64,000 bases of DNA from positions 50,871,964-50,935,963 of the forward strand of contig NC_134015.1 in the NCBI RefSeq assembly GCF_040712315.1, written 5' to 3'. Of this stretch, positions 48,514-59,955 are shown piece after piece (positions within the stretch are counted from its first letter, which is position 1; every line of letters starts with the position of its first letter). This stretch comes from Castanea sativa (lineage: Eukaryota > Streptophyta > Magnoliopsida > Fagales > Fagaceae). The notes beneath the pieces are model-generated. The model did no database searches. It saw only the letters and a list, made by a program, of their open reading frames with translations, and was not told the origin of the DNA. A program made the position numbers and the translations under genes.

Positions 48514-49690
48514 CTAGATGATAACTGCTTGATCCCTATAATCCAATTTATGATTTACAACATGTTTAGTTTTTGTTTATTTTGAAAAGACCAGCTTACT
48601 CAAGTCATATGTTAAGATTAAACAACCTTGAAAGGACGATGACAATGACAATGAGACTTTTACACTAAATAAACAATTATCAACTTCTTAGTTCTAGACT
48701 TCAAGCATCTTTTGGAAATCAATATATACAATAACATAACCTATAAAAGAAAATAGCAAAACACAGAATCTCACGATCTTAACCCTACCGATTGTAAGTG
48801 AAGAAATGAATTTTTGAAAGTAACAAAAGATAACTTGAACTCATACATGTCAAAGCCACTTAATGTGCAACGGATAGCCACTGGCTACAACAAAAGATCA
48901 CAAGAGCAATAGGTTTCTTCCATTGGCCTGGTGTTTTAAAAAATTATAAGTATGGAAACAAAATTTGAGAGTAGCAGTTGTTTAGGAAATTTAACTATTA
49001 AAGGTTTTTTTTTTTTTTTTTTAAGAGAGAGAGAGAATGGAAGCATATTGTCAAAGTTGAGAGGGGGAGGAAAAGTATGAGAGAGGTTGGAGAGTCAAAG
49101 GTTTAGAAAATCCTACATTAATCATTATAGCAGAGTTTTGATAATATGCAAAATCTGAAAACAAAAAGGCAAAAACCAAAACGTCATTTTGGAGGCAAGT
49201 TGTGATTAATGCATCTACACAATCATAAAGGCAAAAACTTTTTATATAACTAACGTAAAAACTTGTCATACTAAAAAAAAAAAAAAAAAAGACTAACAAA
49301 GGAGGGAAACTTTGTTTATGAGATGTTTATATGTAAATTCATCACCATAAAATAATAAGGATTCTCATAGAATAAAATAAATAATAATGATTATAATAAA
49401 CAAAAGATGTGGATTAGTGTAATTTAGGCAACATAAATGCTAGAAGATTATCTATCTCGATCTCATTAGTTATTAGTATCCATTTTTATTAAAAAAAAAA
49501 AACTAAAACATTTGGTATACTAAAAGACATGAAGAGGAGAGAGAGTTGTGGTGTAAACTCAGTTAATTAATGAGAGAGTTGGATGATTGTAGAGAAATTT
49601 CATAGAAGGTGCCACTTGGCAAAAGCTTAAACCCTCACAAAATGAGGTCTCTGCTTTTATATATATATTGATTGATTGGAAAACACCAAA

Positions 49691-49936
49691 AGAAAGAAAG
49701 AAAGTAGTCCTGCTACAGAAATGGACAACGGCCCCATTTTGGTTTCATCATTTTCGGGAGTGTTTGCAAAAGCCTCTTGCTCAATTGTTCTAGTGGTGTC
49801 TCCCACTTTTCCATCGAAAGAGTGGGCTCGATTTGATCCATCTAATTCCTCTGGTAATAAAATCTTGACTGAATTTAGTTTCTTAAAAATTTCTCTGATA
49901 ATTGAACTGAAAACCTTTAGTAGCAGCCAGCAGTGG
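49691..49936 (+). pseudogene. relic of a third TNL gene: TIR exon with internal deletion plus start of intron 1
   Basis: An open frame reads MDNGPILVSS, comparable to the TNL-2 start MEDNDPVSVSS. It then jumps to SCSIVLVVSPTFPSKEWARF, comparable to ASIVIMSPNYASSQWCLEEL; most of the early TIR domain is missing and the catalytic-region Glu is not conserved. The DNA after the frame (tctgataattgaactgaaaacctttagtagcag) aligns with TNL-2 intron 1 at ~40485-40520. I read this as a dead TNL copy whose intron continues near 59.8 kb. Confidence 0.65.
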
Positions 49937-50071
49937 CTGATTTGATTCAGCTGCAGTTAGAGACAAAACCAGGTTTCGAACTTAGGGAAGGCCGGGCAAA
50001 GTGTTTAAAGATTCAACACTAGAGGCCGGCAACTTCAGTATAGGTTTATGAATTATTTGTACTTTTTCTTT

Positions 50072-51077
50072 GGGAGAAATGTCATTTTACCACCATAAAT
50101 TATACTTCATACTACACTTTTCACCATTAACTATTTGAATATATAGTTTGCATTCTAAACTATGACCCTTATTACACTTTGCACCCCAACATTAAATTGA
50201 ACGGAAATATGAATTAAGTGACTTGCACATGTGTATTGCTCAAGTAACACAAATTTAAAAGACCAAAAACCCCATCTTCCTAATTAATTAAAAACAATTT
50301 TTTTTTTTCATATATCTTGCATGCGTGTATATCAGCCCCTCTCCCCAAATCAAAATCCCTGCAGCCCTAAATCCCCATATCAAAATCATCTTTGGCACAA
50401 CCATTGCTTCACCACCGCGACACCACCATTATTCTTGGAAGCATCAGTCTCTGGAATTTATGTTTTAGATAGCTTTCTGGAAGGGGGGAAAAAAAAAGAA
50501 TTGATCTAGATTTCCATGTTTGTTGTAGCTCAGTATTTTTTTGCTATTCATATTTATATAGTTGGTAACGTGGTCTCTTTGGTGTGCTTCAAGGAAGGGA
50601 GATGCGTAAATATGGATGACAATTGACATTCTTCGATCCTAATGGCTAGGGAAAGACAAGAAGATACTATTCTACGGGTATAAATAATTGGATTATGTAC
50701 AAAGCTTTCAACTGAATTTCTCAATCATAATTTGTTGTTATTTGTTGTTTGTGCACATTTTTACAACAATCCAGCAAAATAGCAAGGAGGGTTATTCTAA
50801 AAACCATTACCCATTGCTCCATTGTAACAAATTTTCCTTCAAAACCATCTAGGAATTTTCACTTGCTATGACGCAAAATTATCGGCTTATCTAAAAGTTG
50901 ATAAATATAATGTGTTTCTCCACTATTAAGAGTGGTGTCATGGTCTCATTTTTTAAAAAAGAAAGAAGAAAAAAAAAAGTGGCATTATGGTGGTAGAGCA
51001 ATGGTGGTGCCGAAGATGATTTTAATTTGGGGATTTAGGATTGCAATGATTTTAATTTAGGGAGAGGGTCTGATACG

Positions 51078-51145
<68 letters not shown>

Positions 51146-51402
51146 GGGAAAACAAATTGTTTTAACTGATTGGGAAAATGGGGGTTTTTTAGTCTTTTAA
51201 GTTTGTGTCACTTAAGTAATACACATGAGCTTGTCACGTGCTTCATATTTTCAATTTTTCATCTAACTTAATAGTAAAACTAATGTTGGGGTACAAAGTG
51301 TAATAAGGGTCATAGTTTAGAGTGCAAACTATGCATTCAAATAGCTTAAGGTGTAAAGTGTATTCTAGAGTATAGATTAAAGTGGTAAAGTGTAATTTTT
51401 CA
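50072..51402. mobile_element. long foldback / MULE-type element (1.33 kb) with ~350-bp inverted arms
   Basis: The left arm (50072 to ~50430) is the inverse of the right arm (~50985 to 51402): for example accccaacattaaattgaac against the complement of ttggggtacaaagtgtaataa-type sequence, and atcagcccctctccccaaat against the complement of the 51040-51075 region. The ends read gggagaaatgtcattttacc and its imperfect inverse. A 9-bp direct repeat tttttcttt (50063-50071, 51403-51411) flanks it, although that sequence is low-complexity. A (GA)n run at 51080-51143 has expanded in the right arm only. No transposase was seen. Confidence 0.8.
51080..51143. repeat. (GA)n microsatellite
   Basis: About 32 uninterrupted GA units inside the right arm of the foldback element. 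Confidence 0.97.
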
Positions 51403-51477
51403 TTTTTCTTTTGAAAATAAAGTAAACATAGTAGTTAGCTTTTCCATTATCTACAAATTGAATAAAAGCTATGTTAA

Positions 51478-51938
51478 CTAGCCTCATCATACACGCAAGT
51501 TTGCATGTGCGATGAGGTTTTTTTTTTTAGCGATCCTATTTGATAGAAAAAAAAAAACTGTGTTTTTTTATTTAATTTTATATATATAATTTTTATTTTG
51601 AAAATTTAATTTATACGTAGATAAAGTAATTTGAAAATTAACAGGAGATGAAGCTTTTTTTAGTGGTCCTATTTTGTAGAAAAAAAAACTATGTTTTTTA
51701 TTTATTTTATATATATAATTTTTATTTTGAAAATCTAATTTATAAGTGAATAAAGTAATTTGAAAATTAACAAGAAAGTAGTCCTATTTTTTAGGCAATG
51801 TTTTAGTGAGAGTTAAAGTTGCATTTTTACCAGATTGTTTTGTAGTTTTATCTCTACTTAAACATAGAAGTATAGGGGCATTTTTGAACTAAAAAAATGA
51901 AGAATCCAAACAGGAAACCCCTTAAATATTAGTATAGA
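51478..51938 (-). mobile_element. non-autonomous Helitron (461 bp), minus orientation
   Basis: On the minus strand it starts A|TCTATACTAATATTTAAGG (51938 leftwards). It ends in a hairpin built on cctcatcgcacatgc / gcgtgtatgatgagg, then CTAG|T (51481-51478, host base 51477). Insertion between A and T with TC..hairpin-CTRR ends is the Helitron signature. It is closely related to 56348-56749. No coding. Confidence 0.9.
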
Positions 51939-52578
51939 TGATAGGGATTTATCATGGTTTTAAAAATTAGATTGAACAAGGAATCAAAAAATAAGTAGTT
52001 CTCTAGTTTTTGGTATGAAGGGGATTTGATGGTCAAATTGGTAACTTCATAAATATTATAAATACATAAAAATTCAGCTTAATTCTTCTCACATTATTTT
52101 ATACCCAAAAATTTATAATGCTATTTATGCTATTTATTAATAGCATAAATTTCATTACATCCCGAGATATTTCTATGATTGAAAAATGCATCAACCTACG
52201 AATTCGAATGAATAGAAAGTATAAAATTTTAGTTTCGAAAAAAATAAAAGAGCCTTTAAACACTTATGAAGAGACTAGTAAAAGAAAACTCTTTTCTTTA
52301 TTATTTTTATTTATTTATAACGAATAGAGAGAATCTAACCATTTTAAAAAATTTATTGGTGAAATAAGAAGAGAGATTTTTCAAAAGTTGGAAGTTTGAA
52401 AAAAAAAATACTCCTACAATAAATATGATAGCTTTCAAACAATAAAATGATAATGAGCAAGTTTGACTAATAAATAAATAACAATAAAAAAAATTTCATC
52501 AATTTTGCAAGAGCCTAAGAGTCACAAATAAACTTTTACCTTCATTTTAGTAAGAGATTTTTTTTAAGTGCTTATCAC
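51939..52578. other. AT-rich non-coding DNA
   Basis: It holds one 69-codon open frame (52118-52327, Lys/Ile/Arg-rich) that I do not recognise. Its composition is organelle-like, but no plastid gene could be named with confidence. Nothing else was seen. Confidence 0.5.
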
Positions 52579-53582
52579 ATAAGAAATGCTATATCCACAA
52601 CATTTTTATAATGCTTTCATGACAAATTTTAAGTGAAAGGTTATTATGGGTTGTTATTGGTGGGACCAAACAATCATTTCAGTGTTAAATTCAAATTATA
52701 ACCTATGAGGACAAAAGGTCCAGTGCATGTTTTTGGGCCTTGAGCTTAATTCAAGGGTATTAACTTGTCCAAGAAGGGTTTAGTGGCAGTAACGGTACCT
52801 AACTTAAAAGCCTACAAGCAAACTGTTGCGAAAGAGGCTGATGGAAGTAGTGCGAGAATGGGCATATCCTCGGCTAAATGAAGTGAAGATTATATGATAC
52901 GCGATGATGTTTAGAAAGAGATTCTAGGAGATTTGGTGGATGAAGATGGGTTTCACGAAGGCACAGAGAGGAAGAACAAATGAGAAATATCTTAGGAAAA
53001 GCCGCTACCACCGCATTAAAGACTCTGCACCTATCCCTCTGGCCACATTAATGAGGAAATGACATCTGAACAGTAGTGATTAGCCTTACAGCTATTGTGG
53101 TAAGACTTCAAGAGGGTAGTGGATGGGACAAGTACCTGGATCGGTGATCTAATCCATACTTAGAGAGTGGAGAAAGAAGAAATATGATATAAAAGGAAAG
53201 GGGAGGCATTCAAGAAAGGGAGATCGGGGAAGAAAGAGAAAAACACTGTACACACTACCCTCAGTTGTAATCTATCCTTAAAATAAGGAAAAATAATACA
53301 AACCGTCCTCGACATATGTCCAAGGAGAATTTCTATTACATAAACAGTTCGTTGCATGTGAATTGGGGATCTAGCCCATCATTTTTGTTATCTAACATCT
53401 ATAGAACCTAGGTTTCAAGCTCACTCTCTACAAATTTCATTGTATTGGGCTTTTTGGGCTTATTCCCTTCATACTGTTGGGTTCGGGTGCAAATTGTGAC
53501 CTTACATAACCAATAACAACTAACTACATATGATTAGTTATAAAAGTATTGTGAAATATTGTGGACGTAACACTTTTCTTAT
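52579..53582. mobile_element. MITE split by a solo LTR
   Basis: Inverted ends (ataagaaatgctatatccac.. at 52579; ..gtggacgtaacacttttcttat ending ~53582) pair imperfectly over 30-40 bp. The ~196-bp MITE is interrupted at 52703/53512 by the solo LTR and its target duplication. Confidence 0.7.
52704..53506 (+). mobile_element. solo LTR (803 bp), distant relative of the 11-kb gypsy element
   Basis: Flanked by an exact 5-bp repeat taacc (52699-52703, 53507-53511). It starts tatgagg (a decayed TGTGAGG) and ends gtgaccttaca. Shared landmarks with the intact LTR include gcattaaagactctgcacc, ctggccacattaatgagg and ggtttcaagctcactctctac. No internal retrotransposon sequence remains, as expected after LTR-LTR recombination. 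Confidence 0.88.
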
Positions 53583-53734
53583 CATACACAAGGCTGTTAA
53601 ATAAAATGCCACAAGGCCGGCAACAACTTCAAAAGAAAAAAGAAAAAAAGAAAGAAAGATTAATTCATCAAAACAATAAATCTCAAGGATGATAAAAGCT
53701 TAGATTATGTTTTGTTACTAACCTAAAAAATATC

Positions 53735-54501
53735 TACTCATATCATATATCATTTTATACACATGCATTATTAATGAGTGTTAGCAAATTGGATACATAA
53801 TTGCTTAATTCAGGAATTTGTATGTATTATTATTTGTTACATGAAAAGATTTCATAAAAATCCATAATAAGTTAATAACAATCCAAAGGAAAATAAAACA
53901 AATAATAATGAAATTATCCGAAAATTGAAATTGTTTCATTAAAAATTGGGAATACAGATGTCAGAAAGAATCAACAATTGAAAGGCTATTTATGAATCAC
54001 AATAGTGTAATGACACGAAGCTGTTAAAATGATACTAAGCTAAAAAATTTAAAACAACCTTATGATTCCAAAACAAATTCAAGTTTCTCAAAAAAAAAAA
54101 TTAAATTAAATGTCTTCATCGGCCTAAAGGTCGACTTGACCAAAATCTCTAACGTACAGAGCGTCACACCCTGATTATCCTAAACGACATCAATACATCT
54201 TCATCCTTGCTAAACATATGTTTCATCATGCGTTTATCTTTAAAATTATAAATGTTTTTGTTGTATATTACACAAAGTTTTGTAATGGGATAAATAATAT
54301 CAAAACTAGATAGTTATCATATATCATTTCATACACATGCATTAATAATAAGAGTTAAAAGCTACCAAATTGGATACATACTTGACTAAAATTCAGGAAT
54401 TTTAATACATAATTATTTTTTACATGAAAATAATTTGTCAAAAACTAGAATAAAAATTCAAAGGTAAATAATAAAAAAACAATCAAAAGACATGAAATAA
54501 A

Positions 54502-54532
<31 letters not shown>

Positions 54533-54618
54533 TACGAAACTAAGATGAAACAATTAAAAGACTATTTTTGAACCACAATATATAGCATAATGACATGAAA
54601 CTTTAGAATGAAAATGAT
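53735..54618. repeat. ~575-bp direct repeat pair, AT-rich
   Basis: catatatcattttatacacatg.. with gcaaattggatacataattg (53745-53810) recurs at 54318-54385. A later block (..ggctatttatgaatcacaat, 53980) recurs at ~54558. The copies are diverged. Function and family unknown; a fragment similar to its middle part (aaacatatgttt..) also occurs near 57405. Confidence 0.6.
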
Positions 54619-54983
54619 ATTTGAATGTTTTAAATCCATATACTTATAGTGTTTCTTGGTCTTTTTTGAACAAATATTTTGCTTTTGCAAAAAAAAAAAA
54701 AAACTGAAAAGCCTCTGCCCATACTTATTTAATTATGTAGCATATTTTTGGAACTTGAGTTTCAAGCATTATGGCAAAAAAAAAGTGCCACATAACTAAA
54801 AAAGTTTCAAGATAGGTCAAACTCAAGCTTGGAAGTCAAGTTTACTAAACTCAAACTCCAAAAATGTATTACATAATTAAATAAGTTTGGACTGAGAGTT
54901 TTCAATAAATTTGTTTTACAAAAAACAAAATATTTGACACACAAAAATAGGCTATTTCAAGCCCTTGAACTCATATTATCCTC

Positions 54984-54986
<3 letters not shown>

Positions 54987-55023
<37 letters not shown>
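54987..55023. repeat. (TA)n microsatellite
   Basis: About 18 TA units. A shorter TA run lies at 54510-54534. Confidence 0.95.
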
Positions 55024-55028
<5 letters not shown>

Positions 55029-55348
55029 GTCAAAGCTCAGAGAAAATTCAATTAGATTTTAATTAGATTCTTAATTTTGCGTCATGTGTCCTATTTAATT
55101 TTAAGTTTGTGCCAAGTAAATTATATACTACTATTTAAGAGTTTTCTTGTTTGGATTCCTCATCTTTTTAGTTCAAAAATACCCCTACAGCCTTATGTTT
55201 AAGTATAGACAAAAATAAAGGACAATCGTGTAAAAATGAAACTTTAACTCCCACTAAAACATTGCCTAAAAAATAGGACCACTCTCCTGTTAATTTTTAA
55301 ATTCCTTTATCCACTTATAAATTAGATTTTCAAAATAAATATTATGTA

Positions 55349-56102
55349 TGTAAGTGCACAATTGCACCTGGACCCAAGAACAGTTATGGGCTCAGGCCCA
55401 ATGAGCCTTAAACAATATGAATTTGTAGAGTGTGAGCTTGAAACCCAGGTTAGAAGTGTATGAGGATGAAATGACAAACTAAAGATTGCAAGTGCTTGGA
55501 AACAAAAAGGAGTAATGTAAATAGGCCTCCTCGGACGTAAGCCGAGAGCTGTTCTTATATTATATATCTCTCTCTCTTTTTCTTTTTCTTTTTAGGTTAC
55601 AAAAGGTTCCGTTCTTTTCTGTCCTAGGTCCCTCCTTAAATACTCCTCTTTTTAATACTTTATCCACGTGTTGCCCCCAATTCCCCCCTTAGCTTAGATA
55701 TTTCTTTTCTTAGTGCCTTTGAACAGTAACTAGAAGTTTCCCTTCCACTGTTTAAGTGTCACTTCCTCATTAATGCGGCCAGGGTGGTAGGTGCAGGGTC
55801 TTTAATGTGGAGGTAGCAGCCTTTACCTCTGATATTCTTCCAACATCAGCGCTTCTAGGACATTCAAGGGTTCTCTCCCTTTAACCATTGGTCTTGACCG
55901 TGTCATTCCCTAACCTTTACCATGAAGTCTCAGGCTCTTTAATGTCAGTCCGAGGGGAAAACCATCCTCGGCTGGATCCTCGGATCCTCGGCGTATAGGC
56001 CGACCCATAGCACCAACAATCTCTAACCCCAGGGTCAGGTCGGCCTCCCTTAACAAGGCCCAAAAGGCCCACGTTCCCACCAGGATCCTTTTGCCCCACA
56101 CA
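55349..56102 (-). mobile_element. solo LTR (754 bp) of the 11-kb gypsy family, minus orientation
   Basis: In inverse orientation it follows the 752-bp LTRs closely over its whole length: tgtaagtgcacaattgcacc at one end and ttttgccccacaca at the other. An exact 5-bp duplication atgta flanks it (55344-55348, 56103-56107). It is more diverged than the two LTRs of the intact element are from each other, so it is older. Confidence 0.93.
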
Positions 56103-56105
56103 ATG

Positions 56106-56107
<2 letters not shown>

Positions 56108-56166
<59 letters not shown>
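56108..56166. repeat. (AT)n microsatellite
   Basis: About 28 AT units directly after the solo LTR. Confidence 0.95.
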
Positions 56167-56168
<2 letters not shown>

Positions 56169-56347
56169 CTACACAATAGGACTACTAACAAAAAATAAAT
56201 AAAAACTCTCCACAATCCCCTCTTTCTTCTAAAAAAAACCATCCCACCTTCTAAAAAAAACCACCCTACGGTTTTCTATTAAAAAAACACCTATCCTAAG
56301 TTCGGTAAAAAATAAAAAATAAAACTACCCCACCTTCTTTAAAAAAA

Positions 56348-56749
56348 CTAGTCTCATCACACGTGCTTCGCGCGTGCGATGAGACTTTTCTTTTTTAGTG
56401 GTCCTATTTTGTAGAAAAAAACTGTGTTTAATTATTATATATATATATGATTTTTATTTTAAAAATCTAATTTATAAGTGAATAAATTAATTTAAAAATT
56501 AATAGGAGAGTGGTTCTATTTTTTAGGCAATATTTTAGTGAGAGTTGGAGTTGCATTTTTACCGGATTGTCCTTTAGTTTTGTCTCTACTTAAACATAAG
56601 ACTGTAGGGGCATCTTTGAACTAAAAAAATGAGTTTTTACCGGATTATCCTTTAGTTTTGTCTCTACTTAAACATAAAACTGTAGGGGTATTTTTGAACT
56701 AAAAAATGTGGAATCCAAACAGGGAAAACCCCTTAAATAGTAGTATAGA
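56348..56749 (-). mobile_element. non-autonomous Helitron (402 bp), minus orientation, with internal duplication
   Basis: On the minus strand it starts A|TCTATACTACTATTTAAGG (56749 leftwards). It ends with the hairpin tctcatcgcacgcgcg..cacgtgtgatgaga then CTAG|T (56351-56348, host base 56347). A ~72-bp block (accggattgtcctttagttt to ttgaactaaaaaa) is tandemly duplicated at ~56561-56632 and ~56639-56706. Confidence 0.9.
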
Positions 56750-56989
56750 TAATCCCACCCATGGTTTCCTATTAAAAAAAAAAAAAAAACTAAAACTACC
56801 GCATATCACATCAAAAAAAAAAAAACTAAAAACTAAACATATTTCAATATTATTTTGTGCTCATTTTTTAGAGCTAGCATTATTTTTTGGCCATATTAGT
56901 GGTTTTAAATCTACAATTTTTGTGGAAAAATAAGTGTAAATTTCAAATTAAAATAAGTGAAAAATAATAATACTAATCCAAAAAAAAAA

Positions 56990-57343
56990 AAGTTGAGTAT
57001 AAAAAACGAAGAGTCTAAATCCAATTAGATTCTAAATTGGATTTTAATTAGAGTCCAATTTTTATTTACGTGTATATCTAAGTTTTTAATTTTTGTGGCA
57101 AGTGGATTATTGGATGCAAAAATCAAAGAGTCTAAAACCAATTAAAATTTAAATAATGTGTGTGTGTGTGTGTGTATAATGAGAAACCATTGCATATTTT
57201 AGAAATTTATGATTTTTTTTAAAAAAAATATAAACTAATACCATGTATAATTTGAACATCTTCTAAAAAAAAGTATAATTTGCACCTTATAATTGTGATT
57301 ATTTTTAATAGTGCCCGTGCATATACACAGGGCTACACACTAG
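56990..57343 (+). mobile_element. Helitron-like 3' end (left border unknown)
   Basis: A hairpin cccgtgcatatacacaggg (57313-57331) is followed by ctacaCACTAG and a host T at 57344, the Helitron 3' pattern. The left part carries twofold repeats of a 'gagtctaaatccaatta' type (57008, 57128) and a (TG)n run at 57160-57175. The start was not found. Confidence 0.5.
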
Positions 57344-59784
57344 TTTATAGTAAATATTAAGCCCTTGATTATCCCTAATGGACCGAGAGTACTCTTCTCC
57401 CATGATAAACATATGTTTAATTATATCGCTATTTTTAGAGTTACACATATTTTTGCTGTATATTGAAACTATATTTATATATTATTAAGTGGTGAAAAAT
57501 GAACCTTTTTTAAAAAAAATTAGGGATGAAAAAAAAATTCTATGCAAATTTTAAAGATATAAACAATAGGTGCAAAACAAAACTTGAAATTTGTTGCGCT
57601 CCAATCTTGGTTAAATAATTTGAACATTGATTAGCCTCTTGTTGCACTTGGAAAAACTAGGACTATGAACCATTACTAAAAGAATAAATCCAATTTCTAT
57701 TATATTAGTATAAAAGATTGATTTTTTACATTTCATGGGGGCAAGTACACTTTGTCATTCACCCATTATCTAATAAATGTTAGTGCTAGTAGAACTTACA
57801 TTTTCCATTATATTGTACAGTGTTAAAGACCCATCTTTGTTATGAGTTTTGATAAGTTTCTGCTTTTAAAAGTTTTGTAAAAGATTTAAAGGGTTGGTAG
57901 CAATTCTTTTTTACTTTATTCTTGAGAGCTGACTATTCAAGTTCTTGTATCTGAATGTGCATGCTTGTGTTGTTGCTGTTTCAATGACTATCGTTACCCA
58001 GTAAACAAATTGTTCGAACTTTACTTTCACTTTTTACTCTTTCTAGTATTTTTGGGATCAACTTCCTAAATTTTCTTAACTTTTTTTCAATAATAATAAT
58101 AATTGTTAAAAGACTTTGTAGGCTAGACCTATTCTTTATAGGTAGTAGTTAAAATTTTCAGGATCACAAAGTTGTTACATAACAGTTAATTAATTGTAAT
58201 ACCACATTTACCTTGCTTGATTGCATTGTACATGGCTTATGATGGATTGGCCCCTATATATTTTGATTAAATTTATTCTATTTAATACAAATTATTATTC
58301 AGGGAAAAAAATGTAGCTAAGATCGAAAACAATAGATCTTAACTTATATTTTGGAAATTCAAATGCCACTAAGAACCAACAGCTGAAAAATTCTTACACA
58401 ATGGCCTCTTAGTGTCCCGAGCCCTTGAATCTTCAATGTTCGAGACCATTGAACATTAGGTAGCCCCTATGCCGTGGGCTTCCAACAATTGCAGGTTCCT
58501 TGATCAAATTGTTAATATGTCTTCTAGTTCCCAAAGGTTGCCTTAGCCAAAATCCCTAATCAGTGCTAGCTAAGCCCCTGATTGGAACGGAACATCAGTA
58601 TATCTTCATTAGACTGAAAGTTTTACAATAGTATCCAAGCAATAGTCGACAAAATCAACCCAATCAAGAGGATAGTTCATTTCTTTCTAAAACTTAGAGT
58701 TTCATTTCAAAAGAAAATGCATAAAAGGTTCATCTATTGGAACCTCAAAAGGGTACAATGATAATGCAAAAACGTATAAAAGATGCCTTAGGAACATGCT
58801 CATCGTACCCTACTACCCTTGCACCAAAACAAGATTGGCTCATACCTTTGATTTGTTGGCCTGTCTAAAAATAGAAAAGGAAGAATTAAGATTAAAATTC
58901 AATTATAGCCAGATTCTTTTTTCTTTTTTTTTTAAGATTAATGCACTTGGATGTTAGAACTACTTTAACAGTGTAAAATGATGTCTACCGTATGTTTGGC
59001 TGGAGAAAAATATAAAGGAAATAGTGGAGGTGAGAGAAGAGGCGATAGAAGAGATAAGAGGGGGGTGATTTGAACTATGTTCTTTTCATTGGAAGAATCA
59101 CATGTTGGGCTTTGTGGAGCTTAAATTGCTTAATTGTGGTTGATCCGTTGACAACCCGACCCGATCCAAATAATGTTGCGTGATTTTTAATGGTAGATTT
59201 TTTGAGATTTAGTGAAATTTGACCCGAAAAAATCTGTAGCCGCACTTTGTATTTTTTTTTCCCCTGATAATAGTGAAATTCCTGCAACTCTGTGGACGTA
59301 GAAAAATTGCCAAACCACGTAAATACTGTCTTGTACGTGTGATTATTTTCTTTAGCGTATGTTTTTTCTATTTTTTGTTTCTCACATGTTTGGGAATTTC
59401 ATGGTAATTCCCTACATCACATAATGCCATTGAGCTACATAGCTCTAGCTGAAAAAAATGACATTATTGATGTGGACACCCCATTTTGTACATACTAGTA
59501 TTGATACCGATGAAGAACCACAATCACCATTGACAAAGGACATATCGATTCCTCACTGAAAACCCTTCCATTTTAAATCCTAGTGTCTCTACCTTAAGTG
59601 TAGTATGCCACCTCTTGTTAAAACACCAATTATCTAAAAAACACGCCCATTCTATTTTTCTTATTTGATTCTAACAAAAATTTCTAGAAGATTTCAAGAT
59701 AGATTTCAACTGATTATTAAACAGGAGGGGGACTTCTTTTAAGGCTCGAAGGGATTTTGGGGTTGGTGAGAATTTTATGAACAT
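57344..59784. other. AT-rich non-coding DNA with degraded repeats
   Basis: No gene. The part around 58390-58620 is less AT-rich and partly repeats motifs seen near 54120-54215 (gccttagccaaaatccctaa, atcttcat), so it is probably old repeat DNA. Nothing else is supported. Confidence 0.5.
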
Positions 59785-59955
59785 GTTGGGATTTGCTGTA
59801 TAAATATTATATATAGATAATTCTACAATATATCTTAGAATGAAGCCTAATACTTTGTTACTTTTTTAATTAACATGTTTATATTTTAGCTTTTCCTCTT
59901 TTTCTTTATGTTTTCTTGGCTTGAATCGAATCACTATTTTTTACTAGTGCATTGT
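59785..59955 (+). pseudogene. fragment of a TNL intron 1 (third copy relic)
   Basis: ttgggatttgctgtataaat.. matches 40541-40560 in TNL-2 intron 1. tagaatgaagcctaatactt matches 40766-40785. The following ttaattaacat and ttcttggcttgaatcgaatcac match 40796-40866. Order and orientation are as in TNL-2, and the fragment starts about where the relic at 49936 stops. Confidence 0.7.

Larger units (their letters stand above)
47163..49690. other. intergenic, AT-rich: TNL-promoter relic, Helitron-like end, SINE-like copy
   Basis: No gene was seen. A fragment at 47700-47750 resembles the TNL-2 promoter. A hairpin cccgtgcgatgcacgg at ~47852-47867 looks like a Helitron 3' end on the minus strand, but the terminal CTRR is imperfect. 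The SINE-like copy is at 48343-48513. A second palindromic motif, tccgtgcacgaa, lies near 47807. Confidence 0.6.
55122..56190 (+). mobile_element. decayed Helitron copy, plus orientation, split by a solo LTR
   Basis: From 55122 (tatatactactatttaag, a decayed TCTATACTACTATTTAAG) to 55343 the sequence is the inverse of the Helitrons at 51478-51938 and 56348-56749 (shared ttcaaaaatacccctacag, aacattgcctaaaaaatagg). The solo LTR at 55349-56102 interrupts it, and a short remainder follows the (AT)n run (caataggactactaac, ~56175). The 3' hairpin is lost. Confidence 0.65.

Noticed and set aside
52118..52327. Lys/Ile-rich 69-codon ORF that looked like plastid-derived DNA
   Set aside because: The composition is suggestive, but I could not match it to any plastid gene from the sequence alone; a search against a chloroplast genome would decide.
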